Source: UMGS2069 sp900557585 (GTDB lineage Bacteria; Bacillota; Clostridia; Christensenellales; UBA1242). From it: 46,768 nucleotides of DNA. Position numbers and translations under genes: made by a program. The notes under the pieces are model-generated. The model did no database searches. It saw only the letters and a list, made by a program, of their open reading frames with translations, and was not told where the DNA came from. The stretch is taken from contig CABSCS010000009.1 of assembly GCA_902476355.1 (NCBI GenBank), positions 1 to 46,768 on the forward strand. Direction: 5' to 3'. Positions 28,138 through 36,413 of the stretch are shown here, piece by piece; the first letter of the stretch is position 1, and every line of letters begins with the position of its first letter.

Positions 28138-29148
28138 CTATAAAAGGTCATCGTCATCAACAATATCATAGGTTGGGAATGATGGCGAAACACCATTTAT
28201 TTCAGTTTCAAATTCAACGCTTTCATCGTCATCATTTTGCTTTCGAACAAGTTTCTTTCCAACAAGTGAACGAACTGATTTTTTGCGCATTTCAGGTTGC
28301 AAATTTTCATCAACATTTTTGCTTTCATCAGCAGATTTTTGAAAGTGATTTTTGCTTCTAAAAGCAACCAAAACAAACACCAAAACAACAGGCAACAATA
28401 TCAAAACAAGCAAAATAATTTTGACATTTTTTGAAACATCAACATTTTCTTTTTCAACTTCTTTTTCAATTTCAGGATTGTTTTCTTTATTGATTGCAAT
28501 TGGCGAAATGTTGCAAATTTTTTCAGAATAAACATATCCTTCATAAACACTTGTTGGGTCAGATTCTGGATAATAGTAAACATATATCCATTCATCAGAA
28601 TTTCCACCATTTGGTTTTGAGCCATAACACAAAGCAATATATTCAAGATTCTTTGTCGACGATGGCAAAATGGTCAAAATGTTATTGGTGTTTTCAGCAG
28701 AAGGAGAAGTTCGAAGTTGCGTTCCAGATATCGAAACAACATCACAATAAATATCATCAAGTGTTGGAACAATTGGAACAAATGTTGCAACTGTAACAGT
28801 ATCCGAAGCAACAAAACCAATTTTCCCCTTATATTCAACTTTCAAAACTGCCGAACTAACTTCTTGCAAAATGGTAACAAAATATGATTCAGGAACACAG
28901 AAATAAACATTTGAATATACAGAAGAAGAAATGTCGGTGGTTTTAAATAGAAAGCAGTTTTGTTTTGCCTTCGCATATTTCTTTTTTACCGCTTCAGTCT
29001 GCTCTTCGGCAAAGCATATTTTATTTTTCGAAACGCATAATAATGGCGAACCAAACGGCAAAACAACAAACAAAAACAATAAAAAACACGCAATCAAAAA
29101 TTGCATAATTTTTAATTTTTTATGAACATTATTTTCATTCAAAATCAT
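28138..29148 (-). CDS. Antisense SH3-domain single-pass membrane protein within the virion cluster
   Basis: The protein has 336 residues. An N-terminal hydrophobic signal spans about 13-38, ending near a signal-peptidase-like site before AEEQTE. Two SH3-like modules follow at about 60-115 and 138-212; the second has the SH3b landmarks GTQLRTSPS, EWIYVYY and YEGYVYS. A Glu/Asn-rich linker leads to a membrane helix at about 243-263 and a charged cytoplasmic tail of some 75 residues. The SH3 part should face the cell wall. It is the only minus-strand gene in the cluster, lying between the regulator and the terminase. The layout echoes the 643-residue protein at 6022-7953. It may be a cargo gene or a cluster-specific envelope factor; function is unknown. 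Confidence 0.7.
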   Translation of the reverse strand: MILNENNVHKKLKIMQFLIACFLLFLFVVLPFGSPLLCVSKNKICFAEEQTEAVKKKYAKAKQNCFLFKTTDISSSVYSNVYFCVPESYFVTILQEVSSAVLKVEYKGKIGFVASDTVTVATFVPIVPTLDDIYCDVVSISGTQLRTSPSAENTNNILTILPSSTKNLEYIALCYGSKPNGGNSDEWIYVYYYPESDPTSVYEGYVYSEKICNISPIAINKENNPEIEKEVEKENVDVSKNVKIILLVLILLPVVLVFVLVAFRSKNHFQKSADESKNVDENLQPEMRKKSVRSLVGKKLVRKQNDDDESVEFETEINGVSPSFPTYDIVDDDDLL

Positions 29149-29191
29149 GATTAAATTTTAACACTAAATCATGAACTTTTATTGATTGATT

Positions 29192-29220
29192 TTTATATTT
29201 TTTTGATGATTTTTCAACAA
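29192..29220 (-). promoter_or_regulatory. Candidate promoter of the antisense SH3 gene
   Basis: On the minus strand TTGTTG (29215-29220) and TATAAA (29192-29197) are 17 bases apart, with the start site about 40 bases before the ATG at 29148. The -35 match is poor. Confidence 0.3.
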
Positions 29221-29231
29221 TAAAATAATAT
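29203..29231 (+). promoter_or_regulatory. Candidate promoter of the terminase operon
   Basis: TTGATG (29203-29208) and TAATAT (29226-29231) are 17 bases apart, in the 212-base gap before the terminase gene and overlapping the opposing candidate promoter. The same gap holds two copies of the TTTGCGTTTT string (29270-29279 and 29311-29320). If an activator drives this operon a weak match is expected. Confidence 0.3.
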
Positions 29232-29360
29232 TTTGTCAAAATGTAAAAAATGCAATAATTTGTCGCATTTTTGCGTTTTATTGCACTATTTTCAACACTT
29301 TGACATATATTTTGCGTTTTTCTTGCTTTCAAATTTTAATTATAAAGAGATTATATAACC

Positions 29361-30821
29361 ATGAAAAAACAAACAAAAAAGCATGAAAATATTTGTGAAA
29401 GTTTAAGTGATTTGAGCACAATTTACAGCGAGATTTTTCGGCGAAAAAACAGTGCTCTATCAAAATATAATACAGGCAAAATCATTCATAAAAAGCAACT
29501 CGAATTTCACAAATCCAGCAAACGGAATCGTTGGGTTTTTGGTGGAAACCGAAGCGGAAAAACCGAGTGTGGAGCAGTTGAAACTGTTTGGCTTGCAAGA
29601 GGAATTCACCCATACAGAGAAAACAAAAAAGATGTGTTCGGTTGGGTTGTAAGTCTTTCAACAAAAGTTCAAAAAGAGGTTGCGCAGGAAAAGATTTTGA
29701 AATATCTAGACAGAGAATATATTTCAGAAATCATTATGAACACAGGCAAAAAATCCAGCCCAGAATATGGCGTTATTGACACCATTGTTGTAAAAAATTC
29801 TTTTGGAGGATTTTCAAAAATCAGTTTCAAATCTTGTGAAGAGGGCAGAGAAAAATTTCAAGGAACCAGCCTTGATTTTGTGTGGTTTGATGAAGAGCCA
29901 CCAGAAGACATTTATAACGAATGCAAAATGCGCGTGCTTGATAAATGCGGTGATATTTTTGGAACAATGACGCCACTCAAAGGGCAAACATATATCTATG
30001 ACCAAATATACTTAAACTCACAAAACGACTCAGAGGTTTATTCAATTTTTATGGAGTGGGCAGACAACCCATATTTAAGTCAAGACGAATTAAAAAGGCT
30101 TACAAGTTCCATGAGCGAAGAGGAACTCATTTCACGAAGATACGGTAAATTTTTAATGAACAACAAGGGCATGGTTTATAAAGAATTTGATCCAAACATC
30201 CACGTTATCGAACCATTCGAAATTCCGAGAGAGTACTATGACAATATTTCAATTGACCCAGGACTAAACAATCCGCTTTCGGCACACTTTTATGCATGCG
30301 ATTATGACGGCAATATTTTTGTTATTGCCGAGCATTATGAAGCGCAAAAAGATGTTGCGTATCATGCAAGCAAACTAAAAGAAATTGCAAAAAATCTCGG
30401 CTGGCATTTCAGAAGCGACGGGAAACTTGAAGCACTAATAGACAGCGCCGCAAACCAAAGAACATTGTCTGGAACAAAAAGCGTAACCGAACTATTTTTC
30501 GAAAACGGAATCGCGGTGAATCCAAAAGTAAACAAAGATTTGTTCACGGGAATAAACCGAGTGAAGTCATATTTGAAAAACAGTAACGGAGAGGCAAAAC
30601 TTTTTATTTTTTCAAACTGCACAAACCTTATCAGAGAAATCAAGAGTTACTATTGGGGGAAAGGTGAAAACCCAATCAAATATGACGACCACTGTCTTGA
30701 CGAACTTCGCTATTATATAATGTCGCGCCCAGAAAATCAAAAACCAAAAACAGAGAAAACCGAAATTCAAAAGAACAAAGAGAAACTTTACAAAAACATT
30801 TTAAGAAATCGTCACCAATAA
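29361..30821 (+). CDS. Phage terminase large subunit (packaging ATPase-nuclease)
   Basis: The protein has 486 residues, a normal length. The ATPase domain has Walker A GGNRSGKT (61-68), Walker B LDFVWFDEEP (171-180, D177 and E178) and a coupling motif GTMTPLKG (201-208). The nuclease domain shows acidic positions expected of an RNase H-like fold: D298 in SIDPG, D360 in ALIDSAA, and DDHCLDE at 441-447. All key residues are present, so the motor looks functional. The enzyme cuts concatemeric DNA and pumps it through the portal into the procapsid. A weak AAAGAGA site precedes the ATG. It heads the plus-strand packaging and structural operon. The protein resembles the terminases of P22-like and other headful-packaging phages, which would permit packaging with little sequence specificity; that step is inference. 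Confidence 0.93.
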   Translation: MKKQTKKHENICESLSDLSTIYSEIFRRKNSALSKYNTGKIIHKKQLEFHKSSKRNRWVFGGNRSGKTECGAVETVWLARGIHPYRENKKDVFGWVVSLSTKVQKEVAQEKILKYLDREYISEIIMNTGKKSSPEYGVIDTIVVKNSFGGFSKISFKSCEEGREKFQGTSLDFVWFDEEPPEDIYNECKMRVLDKCGDIFGTMTPLKGQTYIYDQIYLNSQNDSEVYSIFMEWADNPYLSQDELKRLTSSMSEEELISRRYGKFLMNNKGMVYKEFDPNIHVIEPFEIPREYYDNISIDPGLNNPLSAHFYACDYDGNIFVIAEHYEAQKDVAYHASKLKEIAKNLGWHFRSDGKLEALIDSAANQRTLSGTKSVTELFFENGIAVNPKVNKDLFTGINRVKSYLKNSNGEAKLFIFSNCTNLIREIKSYYWGKGENPIKYDDHCLDELRYYIMSRPENQKPKTEKTEIQKNKEKLYKNILRNRHQ

Positions 30822-30880
30822 CGTCACTCTAAAAACCGATTTTTAAAACAAAGGTATATCATTAAAACAGGAAGGCAATC

Positions 30881-31258
30881 GTGGCAAAAAACAAAGAACT
30901 ATACGACAAAATAAAGGAGATACTGATAAAGAAAGCAGAGGGCTATTTTTATTCTGAGGAAAGTTTTGAATATGTTTTGAAACCCGAAAAAGAAGAGCAA
31001 CTTTGTTTTGATGATGTTTTAAATAAAAATGGGAAAAAGACCAATTCACAAGAGCCCCTTAATCTGGTTAAGAAAAAAGTTACCTCGCACTATATTCCGC
31101 CTGATATGCTTGCTATTAAAATTCTTCTTGAAAATTTTGGGGAGAAGATGAACGACAATCAGTTCGAAACCATGAGCGAAAAAGAACTTATTGAATATAA
31201 AAACAAACTAATAGACAACCTGAACAAACTTTTAAAGGAGGAGAAAAATGACAATTGA
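30881..31258 (+). CDS. Terminase small-subunit-like protein (C-terminal region type)
   Basis: The protein has 125 residues. It starts at GTG 30881, with AGGAAGG at 30869-30875. The opening KIKEILIKKAEGYFYSEESF and the later SHYIPPDMLAIKILLENF match the C-terminal signature of many phage small terminases (a Gly-Tyr segment, then a basic patch, then IPPDxxAIxxxLxN). The N-terminal DNA-binding helix-turn-helix of a full small terminase is absent. Small terminases recognise the packaging site and regulate the motor. A form without its own DNA-binding domain would imply relaxed site recognition or a partner such as the zinc-ribbon protein encoded next, with which it overlaps by 11 bases. The assignment rests on a short motif. 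Confidence 0.5.
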   Translation: MAKNKELYDKIKEILIKKAEGYFYSEESFEYVLKPEKEEQLCFDDVLNKNGKKTNSQEPLNLVKKKVTSHYIPPDMLAIKILLENFGEKMNDNQFETMSEKELIEYKNKLIDNLNKLLKEEKNDN

Positions 31259-31427
31259 AAAGTGTGAAAACAATGTTCGGTGCAACGTTGCGGGGTGCAA
31301 CAAAATGGCAACAGCCAACATTGACACAAACGGATTCAAGGGCAACTTGTGCCTTTGTGACGAATGTTTAAAACAACTTGAAAAATTGATAAAGAAATTT
31401 ACACAAAACAAAACGGAGAAGAAATAA
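31248..31427 (+). CDS. 59-residue zinc-ribbon miniprotein
   Basis: This gene is short but well supported. AAAGGAGG (31234-31241) lies seven bases before the ATG, and the gene overlaps the preceding stop by 11 bases and ends one base before the portal start. Cysteines at 12 and 17 (CNVAGC) and at 35, 37 and 40 (CLCDEC) make two knuckles of a likely treble-clef or zinc ribbon, with an extra Cys at 6. The C-terminus is basic and helical. Similar small zinc-binding proteins occur beside phage terminases, but their role is unknown. It could help the small-terminase-like protein bind DNA. Confidence 0.7.
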   Translation: MTIEKCENNVRCNVAGCNKMATANIDTNGFKGNLCLCDECLKQLEKLIKKFTQNKTEKK

Positions 31428-31428
31428 T

Positions 31429-33396
31429 TTGGAAAACAAAAATACAAAAAACGCAAAATCATCATCAATAATTGATAAAAACGCACACAAAACGGACAAA
31501 AACGAGAAATTTGTGTATGACGACATTACAGACAAGGCAATTGTTGATGGTGTGATTTCAGATTTCAAACAGCGTGCAAAAGAAAGAAAACAATATGAAC
31601 TCATTTGGGAACTTAACATGAACTTTATGCTTGGCAATCAATATTCAATCATCGGACCAAAGCAAGAAATTGAAGATTCTGCAAAAAATTATTATTGGGA
31701 AGAAAGAGAAGTGTACAACCACATTGCACCAATAATTGAAACAAGACTTGCAAAACTTGGAAAGGTTCGCCCAACAGTTTCGGTTCGTCCAACAAGCAAC
31801 GAACAAAGCGACCTTTATTGCGCAAAACTTTCAAAGGCAATCCTGTCTGCAACAACCGACAAAGCAAATCTTTCAGAACTCATTACTCTTGCAACTGTGT
31901 GGAGTGAGGTTACCGGAACAAGTTTCTATAAAGTCGTTTGGGATAAATCGCTTGGAGACACCCTTGCAACAAAAGACGGCAAAGAAATCAAAAATGGAGA
32001 CATTTCAATTTCGGTTTGTCCACCATTCGAAATTTATCCAGACTCATCTAGCGCCGTTGATATTGATTCTTGCGAAAGCATTATTCATGCAAGAGCATAT
32101 CCAGTTTCAAAAATCAAAGATGAATATGGCGTTACTGTTAAAGGAAAGGACATTGACACTTTCACTTTTGAAAATTTCATCAGTCATGGCACAGTGACCG
32201 GATACAGCAACATTCCAAAACTTGCACACTCACTTAAACACGACCATGCACTGGTGATTGAAAAATATGAAAAGCCAACAAATCAAAATCCAAACGGAAA
32301 ACTTACAATTGTTGCGGGAGACAAACTTGTTTATCAAGGTGAAATTCCATTTTCGGTTTCAAAAGACAAAACAAGGTCATACCCATTCATTAAACAAGTT
32401 TCAACATCACAAGTTGGAAGTTTTTGGGGTGTGAGCGTGATTGAACGTTGCATTCCAATTCAAAGAGCATACAACGCAATCAAAAATCGCAAGCACGAAT
32501 ATATGGCAAGACTGGCAAGTGGAGTTTTAGCAGTTGAAGATGGTTCAGTCGACATAGACAACATTGAAGAAGAGGGTCTCGCACCTGGAAAAATTATTGT
32601 TTATAGAAATGGAAGCACAATTCCAAAATTTATTGAAGCCGGTTCAATTCCGCACGACTTCAACAACGAAGAAGACAGACTGCTAAACGAGTTTATCACC
32701 GTCAGCGGAGTAAGTGAGTTTATGCGGGACAGCACAGTTCCATCAAGCGTTTCAAGCGGAACTGCTCTAAACCTTTTGATTGAACAAGATGAAACTCGAC
32801 TTTCAGTTACGGCAGAATATATTCGAAGTGCGGTAAAGAAAATTGCACAGTTCATTATAAGACTATACAAGCAATTTGCGCTTTCAACAAGACTTTCAAG
32901 AATCGCAGACGAGAATGGAGAAATTGAAATTTTCTATTGGAAAGGAAGCGAACTTGGAAATGATGATATTGTGCTTGACACAATAAATGAACTCACCGAA
33001 ACCCCAGCACAAAGAAAGAATATGCTTCTTGACCTCTATAAATATGGTCTTTTGAACGACGAGAACGGCAAACTATCCAATCGAAACCGAGCAAAACTTC
33101 TTGAATCTCTTGGCTTTGGTGTTTGGGAGTCGCAACAAGACATCTCTGCACTTCACATTAAAAAAGCAGTGAAAGAGAACATTGAACTTGAAGACATAAA
33201 CCCACGAGAAATTGATGACCACGATATTCATATCACCGAACATACAAAATTCTTGCTTTCAAGCGAGTCGGAAAAATATTCAAAAGAACACATCAAAAAA
33301 ATTGAAGCACACATTCTTGCACACAAGTCAATGAAATATGCAACAAGTGAACTTGTTAAAGAATGTGCCGAAAACTATAAAAATCAACAAGGATAA
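31429..33396 (+). CDS. Portal protein, P22-like
   Basis: The protein has 655 residues. It starts at TTG 31429, with GGAG about ten bases upstream and one base after the zinc-ribbon stop. The segments EVYNHIAPIIETRLAKLGKV, VTGTSFYKVVWD, CPPFEIYPD and GSFWGVSVIERCIPIQRAYN follow the order found in P22-type and related large portals. The C-terminal region is helical and charged. The length is close to large podovirus portals and longer than lambda- or HK97-type ones. Twelve copies form the ring at one capsid vertex through which terminase drives DNA and to which the tail attaches. It is the first gene of the head module, followed by scaffold and capsid genes. Confidence 0.85.
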   Translation: MENKNTKNAKSSSIIDKNAHKTDKNEKFVYDDITDKAIVDGVISDFKQRAKERKQYELIWELNMNFMLGNQYSIIGPKQEIEDSAKNYYWEEREVYNHIAPIIETRLAKLGKVRPTVSVRPTSNEQSDLYCAKLSKAILSATTDKANLSELITLATVWSEVTGTSFYKVVWDKSLGDTLATKDGKEIKNGDISISVCPPFEIYPDSSSAVDIDSCESIIHARAYPVSKIKDEYGVTVKGKDIDTFTFENFISHGTVTGYSNIPKLAHSLKHDHALVIEKYEKPTNQNPNGKLTIVAGDKLVYQGEIPFSVSKDKTRSYPFIKQVSTSQVGSFWGVSVIERCIPIQRAYNAIKNRKHEYMARLASGVLAVEDGSVDIDNIEEEGLAPGKIIVYRNGSTIPKFIEAGSIPHDFNNEEDRLLNEFITVSGVSEFMRDSTVPSSVSSGTALNLLIEQDETRLSVTAEYIRSAVKKIAQFIIRLYKQFALSTRLSRIADENGEIEIFYWKGSELGNDDIVLDTINELTETPAQRKNMLLDLYKYGLLNDENGKLSNRNRAKLLESLGFGVWESQQDISALHIKKAVKENIELEDINPREIDDHDIHITEHTKFLLSSESEKYSKEHIKKIEAHILAHKSMKYATSELVKECAENYKNQQG

Positions 33397-33401
33397 AAAC
33401 A

Positions 33402-34130
33402 ATGGAAGAAACAAAAAACATGGAACAACCAAACACTTCTGAAACACTCGAAACTTTGGGTGATCAGAAAGCACAAAATGAAAATGTCGAAAAAATTTCA
33501 GAGGTGAGTGGCTCCAATTTTGGAAAGTTTAAAGACCCAGCAACTTTGCTTTCAGCATATGAAAGCCTTGAAAAAGAATTCACAAAAAAGAGTCAAAAAC
33601 TTGCAGAACTTGAAAAACAAAATAAAAATATTCAAGAAATAAAAAACGCAAATTTGTTATCAGATAACGAAAATACGCAAACAGAAACCACAAATGAAGA
33701 CAAAACATCACTGCAAAGCAAGGCAAAATATGAGGATGAAGATTGGAAAACTTATGCAGAAAACTTTCTTAAAGAAAATCAAAATGCCAAACAATATTCA
33801 AAAGAAATTTTTGAAATTATCTCTAATGACAAGGTTCTTGCATCATGCCCAAATTGTCTTGAATATGCGTTTGCAATTGCAAAAAGCAAACATGAAACAA
33901 ACACTGAAAGTCTTTTATCCGACCAAACATTTATAAGTGAACACATATTGAATAATGAGAACATAAAAGAACAGATCATCAAACAATATCTTTGTTCACT
34001 TTCAAAAGGATCAGAGGTTCCTCGATTTATTTCTGGGACTACACAAAACATAAGTGTAACAACCCCAGACGCAAAACCTAAAACCCTGAAAGATGCATCT
34101 ATCATTCTTAAAAAACTTTTAAACAACTAA
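33402..34130 (+). CDS. Scaffolding protein
   Basis: The protein has 242 residues, starts at ATG five bases after the portal stop, and uses the AAGGA at the end of the portal gene as ribosome-binding site. It is acidic and mostly helical. The segment FGKFKDPATLLSAYESLEKE followed by FTKKSQKLAELE is typical of phage scaffolds encoded between portal and capsid genes. Such proteins guide capsid assembly and then leave or are degraded; no protease is encoded nearby, so exit without cleavage, as in P22, is the likely mode. The position directly before the capsid gene supports the call. Confidence 0.8.
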   Translation: MEETKNMEQPNTSETLETLGDQKAQNENVEKISEVSGSNFGKFKDPATLLSAYESLEKEFTKKSQKLAELEKQNKNIQEIKNANLLSDNENTQTETTNEDKTSLQSKAKYEDEDWKTYAENFLKENQNAKQYSKEIFEIISNDKVLASCPNCLEYAFAIAKSKHETNTESLLSDQTFISEHILNNENIKEQIIKQYLCSLSKGSEVPRFISGTTQNISVTTPDAKPKTLKDASIILKKLLNN

Positions 34131-34141
34131 CAGGAGAAAAA

Positions 34142-35347
34142 ATGGTAACATTACAAACAGCAGACAATGCACTTAAAGAAGTGTATCTTGGCGTTGTTGC
34201 AGACCAACTTAACACCTCGGTAAACCCACTTCTTGCAAAAATTAACCAAACAACAAGCGATGTTTGGGGAAAAGAAATCAGAAAAATGGCTCCTTATGGA
34301 ATCAATGGAGGAATTGGAGCAGGCGACGAAGACGGCTCGCTTCCAACAGCAGCAGGAAACAACTATGCACAATTTGTTCTTGAACTTAAAAACCTTTATG
34401 GACGAATTGAAATTTCAGACAAAGCAATCAGAGCATCACAAAATTCAGCAGGTTCATTTGTAAATCTTTTGAACGCAGAAATGGAAGGGCTTATCAAAGC
34501 ATCAACCTTTAACTTTGGAAGAATGCTCTTCGGTGACGGCACTGGAATCTTGGCAACAATTTCAACAAACGACACATCAAGCGTTACTGTTGACACAACA
34601 AGAAATCTTATTGAAGGAATGGTTGTTGATATTGTAAACAAAGCCGACGGAACAGTTAACACAGTTGCCGGAAGAAGAATTACATCTATTGACAGAGCGA
34701 ATAAAAAAGTTACTCTTTCTGGTTCTGCACTTACAAGTGAAGCATTCAAACCTTCAACAAGCCAAACAAATACCTATGCACTTTGCGTTCAAGGTTCATA
34801 TGGAAAAGAAATCACAGGGCTTGGAGCAATTTTTAAAAGTTCTGGTTCACTTTACGGGCTTAACCGCTCAACATATAATTGGATGGTTCCATACATTTCA
34901 AACATTGCAGGTGAAAGCACAATGACAGCAATTTCAGATGTTACAATGCAAAAAGCAATTGACGAACTTGACGAAGTTGCAGGTAGCAAAGTTGACTTTA
35001 TCGTTTGTTCAGCAGGCGTTAAAAGAAACTATCAAGAATATCTCAACTCATATCGCTCAAATGTTGATGTCATGGATCTTGCTGGTGGATATAAAGCAAT
35101 TTCATATAATGGCATTCCACTTGTTTCAGACAAATTTGTGAAACCAAACACAATGTATCTTTTGAACACAAAAGAGTTCAACCTTCATCAACTTTGCGAT
35201 TGGCAATGGCTTGAAGGTGAAGACGGAAGAGTTATCAAACAAATTCAAGGCAAGCCAACCTATTCGGCAACCCTTGTAAAATATGCAGATATCATTTGTG
35301 ACCATCCAGCCGGACAAGCAATGATTGAAGGCATTAAAGAATCCTAA
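34142..35347 (+). CDS. Major capsid protein, HK97-like fold
   Basis: The protein has 401 residues. The start is ATG with AGGAG just upstream. It opens with a helical arm (LKEVYLGVVADQLNTSVNPL). RIEISDKAIRASQ resembles the capsid E-loop and spine region, and the C-terminal half, ISYNGIPLVSDKF then a P-domain-like TYSATLVKYADIICDHP, matches HK97-fold capsids of Gram-positive phages. There is no prohead protease gene and no long pro-segment, consistent with a separate scaffold. Capsid size cannot be read from the sequence. A strong terminator follows immediately, as after many capsid genes. Confidence 0.88.
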   Translation: MVTLQTADNALKEVYLGVVADQLNTSVNPLLAKINQTTSDVWGKEIRKMAPYGINGGIGAGDEDGSLPTAAGNNYAQFVLELKNLYGRIEISDKAIRASQNSAGSFVNLLNAEMEGLIKASTFNFGRMLFGDGTGILATISTNDTSSVTVDTTRNLIEGMVVDIVNKADGTVNTVAGRRITSIDRANKKVTLSGSALTSEAFKPSTSQTNTYALCVQGSYGKEITGLGAIFKSSGSLYGLNRSTYNWMVPYISNIAGESTMTAISDVTMQKAIDELDEVAGSKVDFIVCSAGVKRNYQEYLNSYRSNVDVMDLAGGYKAISYNGIPLVSDKFVKPNTMYLLNTKEFNLHQLCDWQWLEGEDGRVIKQIQGKPTYSATLVKYADIICDHPAGQAMIEGIKES

Positions 35348-35353
35348 TTTGCC

Positions 35354-35398
35354 ATATTTTCTCTGCAATATTTTTTGCAGAGAAAATATTATTTTTTT
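35354..35398 (+). terminator. Strong intra-cluster terminator after the capsid gene
   Basis: ATATTTTCTCTGCAA (35354-35368) pairs perfectly over 15 bases with TTGCAGAGAAAATAT (35375-35389), with loop TATTTT, and runs into a tract of seven Ts. It can end most head-gene transcripts so that capsid exceeds tail products. No convincing new promoter lies in the 50 bases before the next gene, so tail genes probably rely on read-through. Confidence 0.9.
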
Positions 35399-35446
35399 AC
35401 ATTTTTGATAAAATAATCACGATTTTTCAAAGGATATCACACTAAA

Positions 35447-35839
35447 ATGCGTTTTTTACAGAGTCTTATAAAGATAAATGACATATATTATATTTCAGAG
35501 CAACTAAAAAATATAAACAAAAATTATGAACTGTTTCTTAACATAAACACAAACAAATTTGAAGTTCATGACACATCGAAACCAAATAGTTTTGTTGTCT
35601 CATACAATAAATATCCAGACCAAAATTTGATTTTAAAACTTATTAAAAGTTTATCAATTTCATCACAAGAAATTTTTAATCAGATTGAAAAACACAACCA
35701 TGAACTTCATGAAAAACAAAACTTAAAAATAAATCAAATTGCTTCTGATTACTTTAATGAGATTTTCAATTTTTCAGAGAAAATCACAAACGAAGTGTCA
35801 GCAGGCCAAATCAAAAAAATCTTAGAAAAAGGACAATAA
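35447..35839 (+). CDS. Small conserved-type virion-cluster protein, function unknown
   Basis: The protein has 130 residues. The start is ATG 35447 with AAAGGAT further upstream than usual. The N-terminal 60 residues look like a small alpha-beta unit, with YELFLNINTNKFEVHDTSKP as its clearest segment. The rest is helical and charged, with a heptad pattern suggesting a coiled coil. I recall similar proteins after capsid genes in phages of Gram-positive bacteria but cannot name a function. Position between capsid and connector genes suggests a head-associated role. The next gene begins one base after its stop. Confidence 0.6.
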   Translation: MRFLQSLIKINDIYYISEQLKNINKNYELFLNINTNKFEVHDTSKPNSFVVSYNKYPDQNLILKLIKSLSISSQEIFNQIEKHNHELHEKQNLKINQIASDYFNEIFNFSEKITNEVSAGQIKKILEKGQ

Positions 35840-35840
35840 A

Positions 35841-36413
35841 ATGACAAAAGAAATTCTTAAACTCACGGCAACGTTTCTTGGTCTTGACGAAGTATCAAAC
35901 TATCTTTCATCAGAAGAAGAAACCGAACCAAGTGAGGAAGTGAAAAACCAAATAAATCAACTTATCATTTTCATGAACTATGTCATTCGTGAAATTGCAA
36001 AAGATTATTTCCCTTTAAATTTTAAAGAAACAATCAGTTCAGATCAAGAAGGTAAAATATTTTATAACAAACTTAAAAAGACAGCCATTCGCATTAAAGA
36101 CATTAAAAACTTTCTTGACCTTTCATGCCACTTTGAAATTTTTCCAGAATATGTCAAGGTTGAAAGCCCAAGCACTGAATATAAAATTTTCTATTGCTAT
36201 GTTCCAAAAAATATAAACAATATTACCGAAGAGGTTGAATTGCCCTTTGGTGTTGATTATTTTATTGTTTGTTTTGGAGTTGCGAGCGAATATCTTTCAA
36301 GTAAAGGTCTTTATGAGGAAGCAGAAATGTGGGAGAGCAAGTTCTTGAGCGAACTTAAAAGTATAAAGCATATTCATGGTGAAAGAAGATTTTTTGCAAG
36401 GAGACTTAAATAG
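35841..36413 (+). CDS. Probable head-completion/connector (adaptor) protein
   Basis: The protein has 190 residues and is mainly helical, with a central beta segment (FEIFPEYVKVESPSTEYKIF). The region INQLIIFMNYVIREIAKDYFP then FGVDYFIVCFGVASEYLSSKG has the helical layout of adaptors such as P22 gp4 that dock below the portal. The start is ATG one base after the previous stop, with AAAAAGGA upstream. Order (capsid, unknown, this gene, hub) matches P22-like gene order. The family call comes from position, size and secondary structure, not a diagnostic motif. Confidence 0.45.
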   Translation: MTKEILKLTATFLGLDEVSNYLSSEEETEPSEEVKNQINQLIIFMNYVIREIAKDYFPLNFKETISSDQEGKIFYNKLKKTAIRIKDIKNFLDLSCHFEIFPEYVKVESPSTEYKIFYCYVPKNINNITEEVELPFGVDYFIVCFGVASEYLSSKGLYEEAEMWESKFLSELKSIKHIHGERRFFARRLK

